Assembly (NCBI GenBank): GCA_050014815.1
Contig: JBEKCP010000001.1
Coordinates: 1 to 47,675 of the forward strand
Length of the DNA: 47,675 bases
Direction: 5' to 3'
From: JBEKCP01 sp050014815
Lineage (GTDB): Bacteria > Planctomycetota > Planctomycetia > Pirellulales > Thermoguttaceae
Shown piece after piece: positions 34,521-42,311 of this stretch. Both the position numbers and the translations under genes were made by a program. The notes under the pieces are model-generated. The model made no database searches and had not been told where the DNA came from. It saw only the letters and a program-made list of their open reading frames with translations. Numbering within the stretch: position 1 is the first letter of the stretch; every line of letters begins with the position of its first letter.

Positions 34521-35750
34521 TCACGACGCTTTCGATTTCGAGACCACCTTCGCTTCCCGCAGGGCGCGGTTGGCCAGGTGGGCCATGTCGGCGACCTTGG
34601 CCGCCTCCTCGACGGGCGCGGCCGGCGCCTGGCGCGTCTTCATGCAGTCGATCCAGTTCTGCAAGTGCCGGAGTTGGGCGTTGATCTCGCGGTAGTCGCT
34701 CGATCCGCGGGTGCCCGTGCCCACCACCAGCTCGCTCGCCGGGACCTTCGATCGGCGTTCGGGATAGATCTCGTACCGCCCGCGGTCAAGGTACATCGTC
34801 GCCTCGGTGCCCATCAGCTCCATGCTGCCGTCGAAACGGCTATTGACCACGGTGGCCTCGAAAGTGGCCTGCACCTGGCTTTCCGGGAAACGCAGCGCAG
34901 CCTGGACCGTGTCGGGGGTCTCCCACTTGCCCGCGTACATGAAGTGGTCGCCGATCGCCACGACCGTTTGCGGCATCGGCAGATCGAGAAACCAGCAGGC
35001 GACGTCCAGCCAGTGGACCATCAGGTCGGTGAACAGCCCGCCGGCGTAGTCCCAGAACCAGCGCCAGGAGCGGAAGCGGAAGGCGTCGAACGGCCGATCG
35101 GGCGCGCTGCCCAGGAAGGCCTTCCAGTCGACCGTTTGCGGATCGACCACCGGCTGCGGCAAGGCCAGTTTGGCGTAATTGCGGTTCCAAACCATGCGGA
35201 CCTTGTGGACCCGGCCGATATGACCGGCGCGAACCAGCTCGCGGGCCTTGACGATGTGCTCGATGCTGCGCTGCTGCGTGCCGACCTGGACGACGCGTTT
35301 CGACTGGCGCACGGCGTCGATCACCCGCGGTCCTTCCTCGATGTGGTGCGTCAGGGGTTTCTCGACGTACACGTCCTTCCCGGCCTGGCAGGCGGCGATG
35401 GTCATTGCCGCATGCCAGTGGTCGGGCGTGGCGATCATCACCGCGTCGACGTCCTTGCGATCGAGGACTTCCTGCCAGCGCTTGGTGGCGAACGCTTCGG
35501 CGCCGACCGTTTCGCGGGCCAGCTTCAGGTGTTCGTCCCAGATGTCGCAGACGCCCACGATCGAGGCGCCCTTGAGTTCGGCACGCTGCATCATGAGGCG
35601 GCGCCAGCGGCCGCCCGTTCCGATGCACGCCACGCGGACCGTCTCGTTGGCCGCGTACGCGCGGGCCGCGGTCGCCGGCGCCACCGCGGCCACCGCCGCG
35701 CCGGCCCCCAATTGTTTCAGAAAACTACGCCGCTCAATTCGTTCACGCAT
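34521..35750 (-). CDS. Tat-exported Gfo/Idh/MocA oxidoreductase
   Basis: The product has 409 residues. AAGGA at eight bases supports the ATG at 35750 rather than the one at 35774. The twin-arginine signal is ERIERRSFLKQLGAGAAVAA. The nucleotide-binding part reads ETVRVACIGTGGRWRRLMMQ, VMIATPDHWHAAMTIAACQA and VYVEKPLTHHIEEG (Lys about 131). Later blocks include VVQVGTQQRSIEHI, FWDYAGGLFTDLMVHWLDVA and MELMGTEATMYLDRGRYEIY. These match planctomycete exported Gfo/Idh/MocA proteins with the GG-x-x-TD-x-x-VHW substrate-site motif. It is a second, clearly diverged member of the same family as the downstream gene at 32791, so two different sugar positions or sequential steps may be involved. Confidence 0.9.
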   Translation of the reverse strand: MRERIERRSFLKQLGAGAAVAAVAPATAARAYAANETVRVACIGTGGRWRRLMMQRAELKGASIVGVCDIWDEHLKLARETVGAEAFATKRWQEVLDRKDVDAVMIATPDHWHAAMTIAACQAGKDVYVEKPLTHHIEEGPRVIDAVRQSKRVVQVGTQQRSIEHIVKARELVRAGHIGRVHKVRMVWNRNYAKLALPQPVVDPQTVDWKAFLGSAPDRPFDAFRFRSWRWFWDYAGGLFTDLMVHWLDVACWFLDLPMPQTVVAIGDHFMYAGKWETPDTVQAALRFPESQVQATFEATVVNSRFDGSMELMGTEATMYLDRGRYEIYPERRSKVPASELVVGTGTRGSSDYREINAQLRHLQNWIDCMKTRQAPAAPVEEAAKVADMAHLANRALREAKVVSKSKAS

Positions 35751-35817
35751 GATGGTATCCTTCGGGGTGTCCATGTTTGTTTCATTCCTCGTTCTTCAAT
35801 GCGCGTTGCGCCTCAGA

Positions 35818-35912
35818 GGCTGTCCGAAAAGGGGGACAGGCACCCAATATCTCGTGGTTGCGCAAGTAATCATCCACAACATCTGGGAGCCAGTCCCCCT
35901 TTTCGGACAGCC
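35818..35912. repeat. REP-like hairpin element, copy 2
   Basis: The arms are 35818-35845 and 35885-35912 (28 bp, 26 paired) around a 39-bp centre. The inner parts read GGGGGACAGGCACCC and, inverted, GGGGGACTGGCTCCC, with the same two mismatches as copy 1 at 27471-27550. The outer parts and the centres of the two copies differ. It begins 2 bp after the stop codon of the 887-residue propeller gene and could also act as a transcription end or mRNA-stabilising hairpin. Confidence 0.8.
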
Positions 35913-35914
35913 AC

Positions 35915-38578
35915 TCAATTGGCTGCCTTTGGCTTCGCCTTGGCGGGGGCCGTCTTCTTGACGTTCGGCCGCGTGGGCATGGTCGGTTGGCCCTCGCTGT
36001 GCGGGTCAATGACGACTTGGTAACGCTCGCCCATTCGGGGCGCGCCTTCATTGGTCATGTCGCGACTCACCAGCACCAGTTTGCCGTCGCTCACGCTCAA
36101 CGGGCCGTTGATGATCGTGTTGGGGAGCTTCCGTGCCCCTCGACCAGCGACGGGTTCGTTCACAGTTCGCAGCCGTCGGTCCCAGCGCGCCTGGCCGGTG
36201 GCCGGGTCCAGTCCGTAGAAATAGATCCCGCCGTCCAACTCCGGATGCCGGCCGGCGCTCACCGCGAACAGTCCGTCGTGAACGACAACGCCGTACACAG
36301 GCCACGACGACTCCAATTGGCCATAGGCGACGATCTTGCGGTGATTGGGCGCCGCCAGAAACCGCCAGAGCACCCGGCCGTCTCTGAGGTCCAGACAGCT
36401 TACCCAGCCGTCGTGGGAACCGAGGCATACCTTGCCCTCGTGAACGACCGGGGCCGCGCTGATCCGCCCATCGGCCACGAACGACCATACCACGCGCTCG
36501 CCCCGCCGGGCTTCCAGCCGGTGTTCGTTGACCACGGCCACCAGTTCCAGATCCCCGGCCTTGATCGGCTCGGTCTCCGGGTACGGCAGGACGTCGTTGC
36601 CGCTCCATGCATTGCGGACCATCTCGCCGTCGAACCGCGGGACCGGCACCTCGAACGCACTCTTCGCGCCCATCATTCCATCGGACACTTTGATTGTGGC
36701 CACCGGCTCCGCGCGGCGAACCTGTTCGATGATCCGCGGCGCGGCAGCGCCGCTGCCCGCCTGCGTGCGCTGGGCAATGGGCAGCGACTCCGAGAGCGGC
36801 TCCGCTGCGTAGCCCGCCCAGCCGCGCAACATCGCAAAGCACCAGCACTGGAACGATGTATTGGTCGGCGGCAGGTAAATCATGCCGTTGGCCGGAGTCA
36901 TTCCCGTGGCGCATGCGCCGCGCGAGATATTCTGGTTCACGCTCGTCAGCAAGTCCCCGGCCACAAACGAACCGAAGCCGATCAGGTGATATTGGGTCGT
37001 CAGGCGGGGACGCGTGCAACGACCGTTATTGACGGGCAACGCCAAGAACTTCAGCGGCTCGCCGGTATCCGCGTCGAACTCGACGACGCCATTCTGGTTT
37101 GTCAGGTACAGCTTGCCGTTGCGCAGGGCGATGTTGAATTGGAAGCCCGGAAAGGTCAACTGTTTGGCGAAGGGAAGCGGATCCTTCAGGTAGTCTCGGC
37201 TCCATTTCAGCTTGCCGCTCTTGGCATCCAGCGCGCCGATGATTCTGTCCGGGAACGCAGGGGCCCCAATGCCCGACGGCGTAAAGAAGGCCAACCGGCC
37301 CTCGTCATAGACCAACTGGCCGATTGCCGGGCCGGCCATTTCAGCGTTGCGCCAGACCTGCTTTCCGGTCTGGAGTTCCAAGGCCACGATCGCCACCAGC
37401 GGACTACCCGGCCAGCGACTGTTCCACGCGCCCCAATCATTGCTCATCGGACTCTCGGCCTTGCGCGTGACTGCAACAAACACCCGGTCCAGATCGGGCG
37501 CCACGGCGGCGAACAGCAACCGGTGACCGTCCGCGTCGCGGTACACCCACTGCCGCTTGCCGGTCTGGGCATCCAAGGCGTACAGCGAGTCGTTGGCCGT
37601 TTGGAACAACCGGCCTTGATGGTAAACAATCCGCACCCAGCGCGGCGCGCCGGCCTGGTAGGCATGTCCCCCGCCGCCGGCTTGCGCGGGTGTCTCCAGC
37701 TTGCCGCCTTCGTCGAATTGCAGCAACTCCTTTCCGGTCGCCAGGTCGTAGGCCCGCATCGGCCCTAGGGGGTCTTCGGGATTGGCCATCGTGAATATCT
37801 TGCCATCGGCCACCACCGTGCTGGGAATACTGGTCTTACAGGGCAGGAAATAGTGCGGCAGGCCGTTGAAGCTATCGCGCACCGCCAGATGCATCGGCTG
37901 TTGGCGGCCCGGATTCGCCCGTTCATGGACCATGGTGCCGCGCCAGATCCAAGACCGCGCGCCCCCGCCGCCCCGGTAGCCGTCGATCCACTTCAACGTC
38001 GTCACCGGCCCAACCTGCGTGTCCCGCGAGACCGGGTTGCCGGTGCAATCGTGATCGAAGTGCGTCCAGTCGTCGAAGTCCTCAGGCCAGGGCTTCGTGG
38101 CGGCCTTCCAGGCGTCGCCGTCCTTCAGGTAGGCCATGCCGCCCGGCACGAGCACCCGCAACACATCCGCCGGTTCGATCCCGCGGCGAGCCAGCAATGC
38201 CTTGTCGGCGATCAGGACATTGACCAGGTCGGCAGCGTAGGGCAGCTTGGGTTGGGGATACTGCATTTCCACGCTCGCGACGCCGTAGACTCCCGCCTCA
38301 GTGAGTTTGCGCCGAACTCTGTTCAGCGACGCCTCATCTTCGGACAGACCATGAACCAGCAACCGGCCTCCCTTGGCCAGATCCAACTCCAGTTGCCCGT
38401 CGGAAACACCCAGGTGGACAACCAGCCCGGCCGTGAGCCGCGCGGCGCGAAGCACTTCCTCCGCATTCTGTCCTTTGGCGGTGTTTTGGATGAGGCAAAA
38501 CGTACTGACGGTCGCCAGCACGATGATCCGCGTGACTATCCATTTCAGAAAACTGCGCCGCTCGATGGGTTGACGCAT
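35915..38578 (-). CDS. Exported PQQ-type propeller with a vestigial methyltransferase-like head
   Basis: The product has 887 residues. AAAGGA at good distance supports the ATG at 38578. The N-terminus (QPIERRSFLKWIVTRIIVLA) has a twin arginine followed by a long hydrophobic stretch. Residues about 45-150 resemble a class I methyltransferase in layout: LTAGLVVHLGVSDGQLELDL, LLVHGLSEDEASL, LPYAADLVNVLIADK, VLRVLVPGGMAYLK. The acidic and glycine residues of the SAM site are partly lost. The rest is a PQQ-like propeller (YDLATGKELL, YALDAQTGKRQWVYRDADGH, ALELQTGKQVW, YGLDPATGQARWDRRL), starting with WPEDFDDWTHFDHDCTGNPV, a very common planctomycete signature. Its biological role is unknown; family members occur beside exported oxidoreductases, as here. 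A truncated copy of its start lies at 6838-6996. Confidence 0.87.
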   Translation of the reverse strand: MRQPIERRSFLKWIVTRIIVLATVSTFCLIQNTAKGQNAEEVLRAARLTAGLVVHLGVSDGQLELDLAKGGRLLVHGLSEDEASLNRVRRKLTEAGVYGVASVEMQYPQPKLPYAADLVNVLIADKALLARRGIEPADVLRVLVPGGMAYLKDGDAWKAATKPWPEDFDDWTHFDHDCTGNPVSRDTQVGPVTTLKWIDGYRGGGGARSWIWRGTMVHERANPGRQQPMHLAVRDSFNGLPHYFLPCKTSIPSTVVADGKIFTMANPEDPLGPMRAYDLATGKELLQFDEGGKLETPAQAGGGGHAYQAGAPRWVRIVYHQGRLFQTANDSLYALDAQTGKRQWVYRDADGHRLLFAAVAPDLDRVFVAVTRKAESPMSNDWGAWNSRWPGSPLVAIVALELQTGKQVWRNAEMAGPAIGQLVYDEGRLAFFTPSGIGAPAFPDRIIGALDAKSGKLKWSRDYLKDPLPFAKQLTFPGFQFNIALRNGKLYLTNQNGVVEFDADTGEPLKFLALPVNNGRCTRPRLTTQYHLIGFGSFVAGDLLTSVNQNISRGACATGMTPANGMIYLPPTNTSFQCWCFAMLRGWAGYAAEPLSESLPIAQRTQAGSGAAAPRIIEQVRRAEPVATIKVSDGMMGAKSAFEVPVPRFDGEMVRNAWSGNDVLPYPETEPIKAGDLELVAVVNEHRLEARRGERVVWSFVADGRISAAPVVHEGKVCLGSHDGWVSCLDLRDGRVLWRFLAAPNHRKIVAYGQLESSWPVYGVVVHDGLFAVSAGRHPELDGGIYFYGLDPATGQARWDRRLRTVNEPVAGRGARKLPNTIINGPLSVSDGKLVLVSRDMTNEGAPRMGERYQVVIDPHSEGQPTMPTRPNVKKTAPAKAKPKAAN

Positions 38579-38610
38579 GGGTGGTCCTTTCTCGGTGTGG
38601 CATCGGGAAC

Positions 38611-39606
38611 TTACTTGGTCTTGCTGCGGGTCGGCCAGCCGCACGTCGGCAACATGCGGGCCATGTTCGCCCAGATCACCACGCGCTTGCCGGAGAGCTT
38701 GCCGAAGTGTTCGGGCGGGATCGTATTCGAGCCGAAGGCCAGCGGCATGTTGATGTGCAGGCCGATGTGCGCCGGCATGTGTGCCGAGCGGGGCGGCAAG
38801 TTCATCATCAGGGCGCTGTCGCCGGTGATCAAGATGGGGGAATTACCCGCGTCGGCGTAGCGCCCGCCCGTCCTCGCATCGAGCACCACGAGCAACTGAT
38901 CCGGCTTGTCGCGGCGATACTCCGGCTTGGTCGAGTAGCGTTTCTCTTCGGCCATCGCCTTCTTCACGAAATCGTAACGCAGCAGCCGCCCGGCAATCTG
39001 CTCGCCCGCGATCTGCGCAGCGAGATTGTTCCAGTGGCTGTCCCGGTCGTAGTACAGCGGCTTGTCCTCGTTCCGCTTGCGGAACGCGTGGAACGCGGGG
39101 TACAAATCGACGCATTCCACGTCGTTCTCCAAGAGTTTCTTCATCAAGTGCTTGACGGCCGGCGCAACCATGCGATCGGCCGGGGCGGCGTCGGAAAGGT
39201 AATCGGGATAGATTTGCAGTTTGTCGGGCAGCGGTACGAAGATGAGGTCGATGCCTTCGGCCTTGAGCTTCTTGTGCGTGTCCAGGATGACGTCCACAGC
39301 CCGCTTCGACTGGCCTTCCAGCGTGTCGAGCATCAAGAGATTGACTTCCGCGCCCTGAAAGGCGAAGTTGCTCTTGGCCGGCCAGGGCCACTTCTCGGTG
39401 GCGAGGACTTTCCGAACGGCGTCGCGGTAGGGCTTGATCGAGTTGCCCCAGTTCTCGAAGCTGCCGCCGTGATCCTTGAGTTCCTGGTCGATGGCCGCCA
39501 GGGTCGCCTTCATGGCCTGCTCGCGAGAGACGGGGTCGGCGGGCGGCTCGCCCAGTGCCCGGCCGCCGATCAGGATCAGGGTCGCCAACGATAGTGCTTT
39601 GCTCAT
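38611..39606 (-). CDS. AlgX/AlgJ-like SGNH protein, fourth of four
   Basis: The product has 331 residues from the ATG at 39606. A GTG at 39612 is better spaced from GGAG, and a GTG at 39675 would overlap the upstream stop codon. The signal is KALSLATLILIGGRALGE. The SGNH-like acetyltransferase domain keeps the D-x-H motif in YYDRDSHWNN (Asp189, His191) and the Ser motif in ILITGDSALMM (GDS 262-264). Residues 50-210 match the 499-residue neighbour closely (WPWPAK, IYPDYLSDAAP, LLENDVECVDLYP). It lacks the GWLFY entry motif of the two upstream paralogues and has no C-terminal extension. It presumably transfers or removes acetyl groups on an exported polysaccharide. Confidence 0.82.
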   Translation of the reverse strand: MSKALSLATLILIGGRALGEPPADPVSREQAMKATLAAIDQELKDHGGSFENWGNSIKPYRDAVRKVLATEKWPWPAKSNFAFQGAEVNLLMLDTLEGQSKRAVDVILDTHKKLKAEGIDLIFVPLPDKLQIYPDYLSDAAPADRMVAPAVKHLMKKLLENDVECVDLYPAFHAFRKRNEDKPLYYDRDSHWNNLAAQIAGEQIAGRLLRYDFVKKAMAEEKRYSTKPEYRRDKPDQLLVVLDARTGGRYADAGNSPILITGDSALMMNLPPRSAHMPAHIGLHINMPLAFGSNTIPPEHFGKLSGKRVVIWANMARMLPTCGWPTRSKTK

Positions 39607-39671
39607 GTCCACGGGTTTTGCTCCTTGATGGAAGAAGATTCGCGGTATCGCGGGGTGCTCCAAAAGAAACT

Positions 39672-41171
39672 TCACTTCGTACCCGCGCCGCCCTTGGGCG
39701 CGGCGTCTTCGCCGACCACGGACAAGTCCTTGGCGTCCAGGGCCGGTTGATCGGGCAACTCGGCCCAGTAATGCGGTTTGTCGATCTCCAGGTCGATATC
39801 CGGCAGCGCCTCGCTCTGGATCTTGCCGTACTTCGCCTGGACCTCGGCCCAGGACGTGAGCTTCACCGCGAGCCCATCCCCTTTGGCGGCCTTGGCGATC
39901 GGGAGAATAATTCGGTGCCGCATGGCCAGGATCCGCAGCACGCCGTCGCCCGTGCCGATCTTCTTGCCGCCGGCGTCCACGAGGTCGGTCACGTACAACC
40001 GCATGATGTAATGCGCGTAGGGCGCGTTCTTGGCGGGCGGGAGCCCGGCCATCGCGACCGTTGCCCGGGCCTCGATACGGGTGACCGTCGCGGCCGGCTT
40101 CCGGCCGGCAACTTCGGGAAGGCTGACTACCGGCCAGACCTGGTCCCGTGCCCTGGGAAACGACCGTTCAGTAAAGCTCCAGATTACCACGCGCCGCCCC
40201 GCGAGGAAACCCCGCTCCTTTTCGAGTTGGGCCATGGCGACGGGCATATCGGGACCGAGGCCCTCGGTTGCCAACAGCGTCAGCGGCAGGCCGACGTGGA
40301 AGGCCACCTGCGCCGTCAAGCCCGCCCCGCGATTGGCGTTGTACACGGCATGGCTGTCGCCCGTGAGCACGATGGGGGAATCAGGCGCATCCTGGCAGGG
40401 GCGGCCGCCGGCCTGTTCGAAGATCAGCCGCAACCGGTCGGCCTTCGGCCCGTCGGAACGCGATCCAGGCTTCGAAGCGTACGGATTCTTGGCCGATGCC
40501 TCTTGGACGAAGCCGTACCGCTTCAACCGCGAGGCAAGCTCCTGGGCGGCCAGTTGCACCGCCAGGTTCCGCCAGTGGCCGTCACGGTCGTAGTAAAGAT
40601 AAGGATCGTCCCCGTTCTGACGCCGATATTCACGATAGAGCGCGTGCAGATCGACCACCTCGATGTCGTTTTCCAGCAACCGGCGAACGAGATGTTTGGT
40701 CGAGATCTCGACAATCCGGTTTTCGGGCGCCTTTTCGGAAAAATAGTCCGGATAGATGGAAAGCTTGGAGGGGATCGGCATGACGATCAAGTCGATGCCC
40801 CGCGCCTTGAGCTGGCGGTCCCAATGCACGATGGCCTCGAAGGGGCGCCATGCGTCCAAGGTGTCGGCCATCAACAATTCCACGCTCTTGCCCTGGAAAC
40901 AAAGATTCCCTTTGGCCGGCCAGGGCCACTTGTATTCCTTGACGATCCGCTGCATGTCCTCGCGGAACGGTTTCATTTTTTCGGCCCAGGCTTCCCACGT
41001 GCCGCCCGCAGCCTTCAGCGTCTTGTCCACGCCGGCGAGCGTTTTGCGGATCGCCTCAGCCCGGTCGGCTTGCGCGGACTGCTCGGCCGCCTGAGACGCG
41101 GCCGCAACGGATGTCCAGGCCATGGCGACGAACCATCCCAACGTCAACGCGAAACGGCGGTTCTTGCACAT
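39672..41171 (-). CDS. AlgX-like SGNH protein with C-terminal extension, third of four
   Basis: The product has 499 residues with the signal RRFALTLGWFVAMAWTSVAA. The SGNH-like domain has the D-x-H motif in LYYDRDGHWRN (Asp197, His199) and GDS at 271-273 (IVLTGDSHAVYN), as in AlgX/AlgJ-type alginate O-acetyltransferases. Residues about 360-480 form a beta-rich extension (YIMRLYVTDLVDAGGKKIG, AEVQAKYGKIQSE) that resembles the end of the 578-residue protein (EFEKKYGRLNRSLTEDLDL) and may hold the polysaccharide. The stop overlaps a possible GTG start of the next gene. It starts 63 bp after the 358-residue paralogue. Confidence 0.83.
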   Translation of the reverse strand: MCKNRRFALTLGWFVAMAWTSVAAASQAAEQSAQADRAEAIRKTLAGVDKTLKAAGGTWEAWAEKMKPFREDMQRIVKEYKWPWPAKGNLCFQGKSVELLMADTLDAWRPFEAIVHWDRQLKARGIDLIVMPIPSKLSIYPDYFSEKAPENRIVEISTKHLVRRLLENDIEVVDLHALYREYRRQNGDDPYLYYDRDGHWRNLAVQLAAQELASRLKRYGFVQEASAKNPYASKPGSRSDGPKADRLRLIFEQAGGRPCQDAPDSPIVLTGDSHAVYNANRGAGLTAQVAFHVGLPLTLLATEGLGPDMPVAMAQLEKERGFLAGRRVVIWSFTERSFPRARDQVWPVVSLPEVAGRKPAATVTRIEARATVAMAGLPPAKNAPYAHYIMRLYVTDLVDAGGKKIGTGDGVLRILAMRHRIILPIAKAAKGDGLAVKLTSWAEVQAKYGKIQSEALPDIDLEIDKPHYWAELPDQPALDAKDLSVVGEDAAPKGGAGTK

Positions 41172-41234
41172 GATTCGTTCCTCTCTCCCTGCAAACGGTT
41201 TTTCCGTAGGGGCGGCGAATGCCGGCCTCCGCTC

Positions 41235-42311
41235 CTATTTGACGACCGGCAGCGGCCGCCAACCGCCGGCCGACTCGGTCAATTCCCGCGACGTGAAGCA
41301 GTAAATCACTACCTTCTTCTTTGCCAGCCAGGCCGGTTCGCCGCTGGCCGTGCGGTAAAGGTCCACTCGGGCGGTCGTGGCCGCCGAGCCGCGGATGCCC
41401 AGCAGATCGACCGGGAAACCAAGTTCCCATGCCAGGAGGTCGGGCAGGCCGCCCTGGGTCGCGTGCAGGTCGTCGCCGTCGTGGTAAATCAACGTATGGC
41501 TGTCGCCCAGCAGCAACACCGGAGAATTCTTGTCGGGCTCGATCCGCTCCAACTTCTCGCCGGCCTTTCGCCCCACGCGAAACAGGCGGATCTTCTCCTT
41601 GCCCATCGACTTGCCGGCCTCGCCGAGCATGCGCACCAGGTCGCCGGTGATTTCCAGCGGTTCCTCTTTCATGCCGATGTCCTGCGTGGGCACGTTCTTC
41701 ACCCACGGCCTCTTCTTCAACTCGGCGGCCATCAGCCGCGCCGCGAGCAGCGCGCCGCGCGGCGAAAAATGAACGTCGGTCCGGCAGTAAACGGGGCCCT
41801 CCTTTTCGTCCTCCGCGCGCGCCGCCATGAAATGCGGCAATAGATCGAGGACCGCCACGCCTTGTTTCTCCAAGGTCTGGTAGAACGCCGCCAGGCCGTC
41901 GTCGAGCCGCTTGCCCGGCGAAAAGCGGGCGTCGAGCTTGTCGGGGTACGTCAGCACCTTGGGCGGGACCGGCACCAGCAGCAACTCGATCCCAAGCTGC
42001 TTCAAATCGTTGTGGAACTTGACGATCGCGGGCGCAGGGTCGGCCCATTGCGCCTTCTGGGCGCGACACGCCTTGGCGGCCTCCTCACCCCAGAACTTCT
42101 CCAGACTGACGTGCCGCAACGATTGACTGAAGAACAGCCAGCCGTCGCGGCCCGAGACCACGGCCGCGTCGCTCTTCTCGCATTCGGCGGCCTTGGCCGC
42201 GCAGAGCTTCTGGAAGTCCTTCACGGTCTCCGCCGCCGCTGCCATGCCGGTGCAAAGACCGATGGCGGCGAGTACCGGGACAAACACCCGCTTGGAGTAC
42301 GGCATCCTCAT
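41235..42311 (-). CDS. AlgX/AlgJ-like SGNH protein, second of four
   Basis: The product has 358 residues. The ATG at 42311 overlaps the upstream stop codon by four bases (ATGA), and GAGAGG lies in front. The signal is RVFVPVLAAIGLCTGMAAAA. Typical AlgJ-type blocks are present: SGRDGWLFFSQSLRHVSLEK (substrate entry), LKQLGIELLLVPVPPKVLTY, the catalytic RTDVHFSPRG (Asp179, His181) and VLLLGDSHTLIYH (GDS 269-271). The length and block order are those of a single-domain AlgJ-like periplasmic acetyltransferase without a membrane anchor. It is translationally coupled to the membrane-anchored paralogue. Confidence 0.85.
   Translation of the reverse strand: MRMPYSKRVFVPVLAAIGLCTGMAAAAETVKDFQKLCAAKAAECEKSDAAVVSGRDGWLFFSQSLRHVSLEKFWGEEAAKACRAQKAQWADPAPAIVKFHNDLKQLGIELLLVPVPPKVLTYPDKLDARFSPGKRLDDGLAAFYQTLEKQGVAVLDLLPHFMAARAEDEKEGPVYCRTDVHFSPRGALLAARLMAAELKKRPWVKNVPTQDIGMKEEPLEITGDLVRMLGEAGKSMGKEKIRLFRVGRKAGEKLERIEPDKNSPVLLLGDSHTLIYHDGDDLHATQGGLPDLLAWELGFPVDLLGIRGSAATTARVDLYRTASGEPAWLAKKKVVIYCFTSRELTESAGGWRPLPVVK

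Noticed and set aside
27471..35912. CRISPR array
   Set aside because: The two hairpin elements are single, 8 kb apart and contain palindromic arms with different centres. No regularly spaced direct repeats or cas genes are seen.
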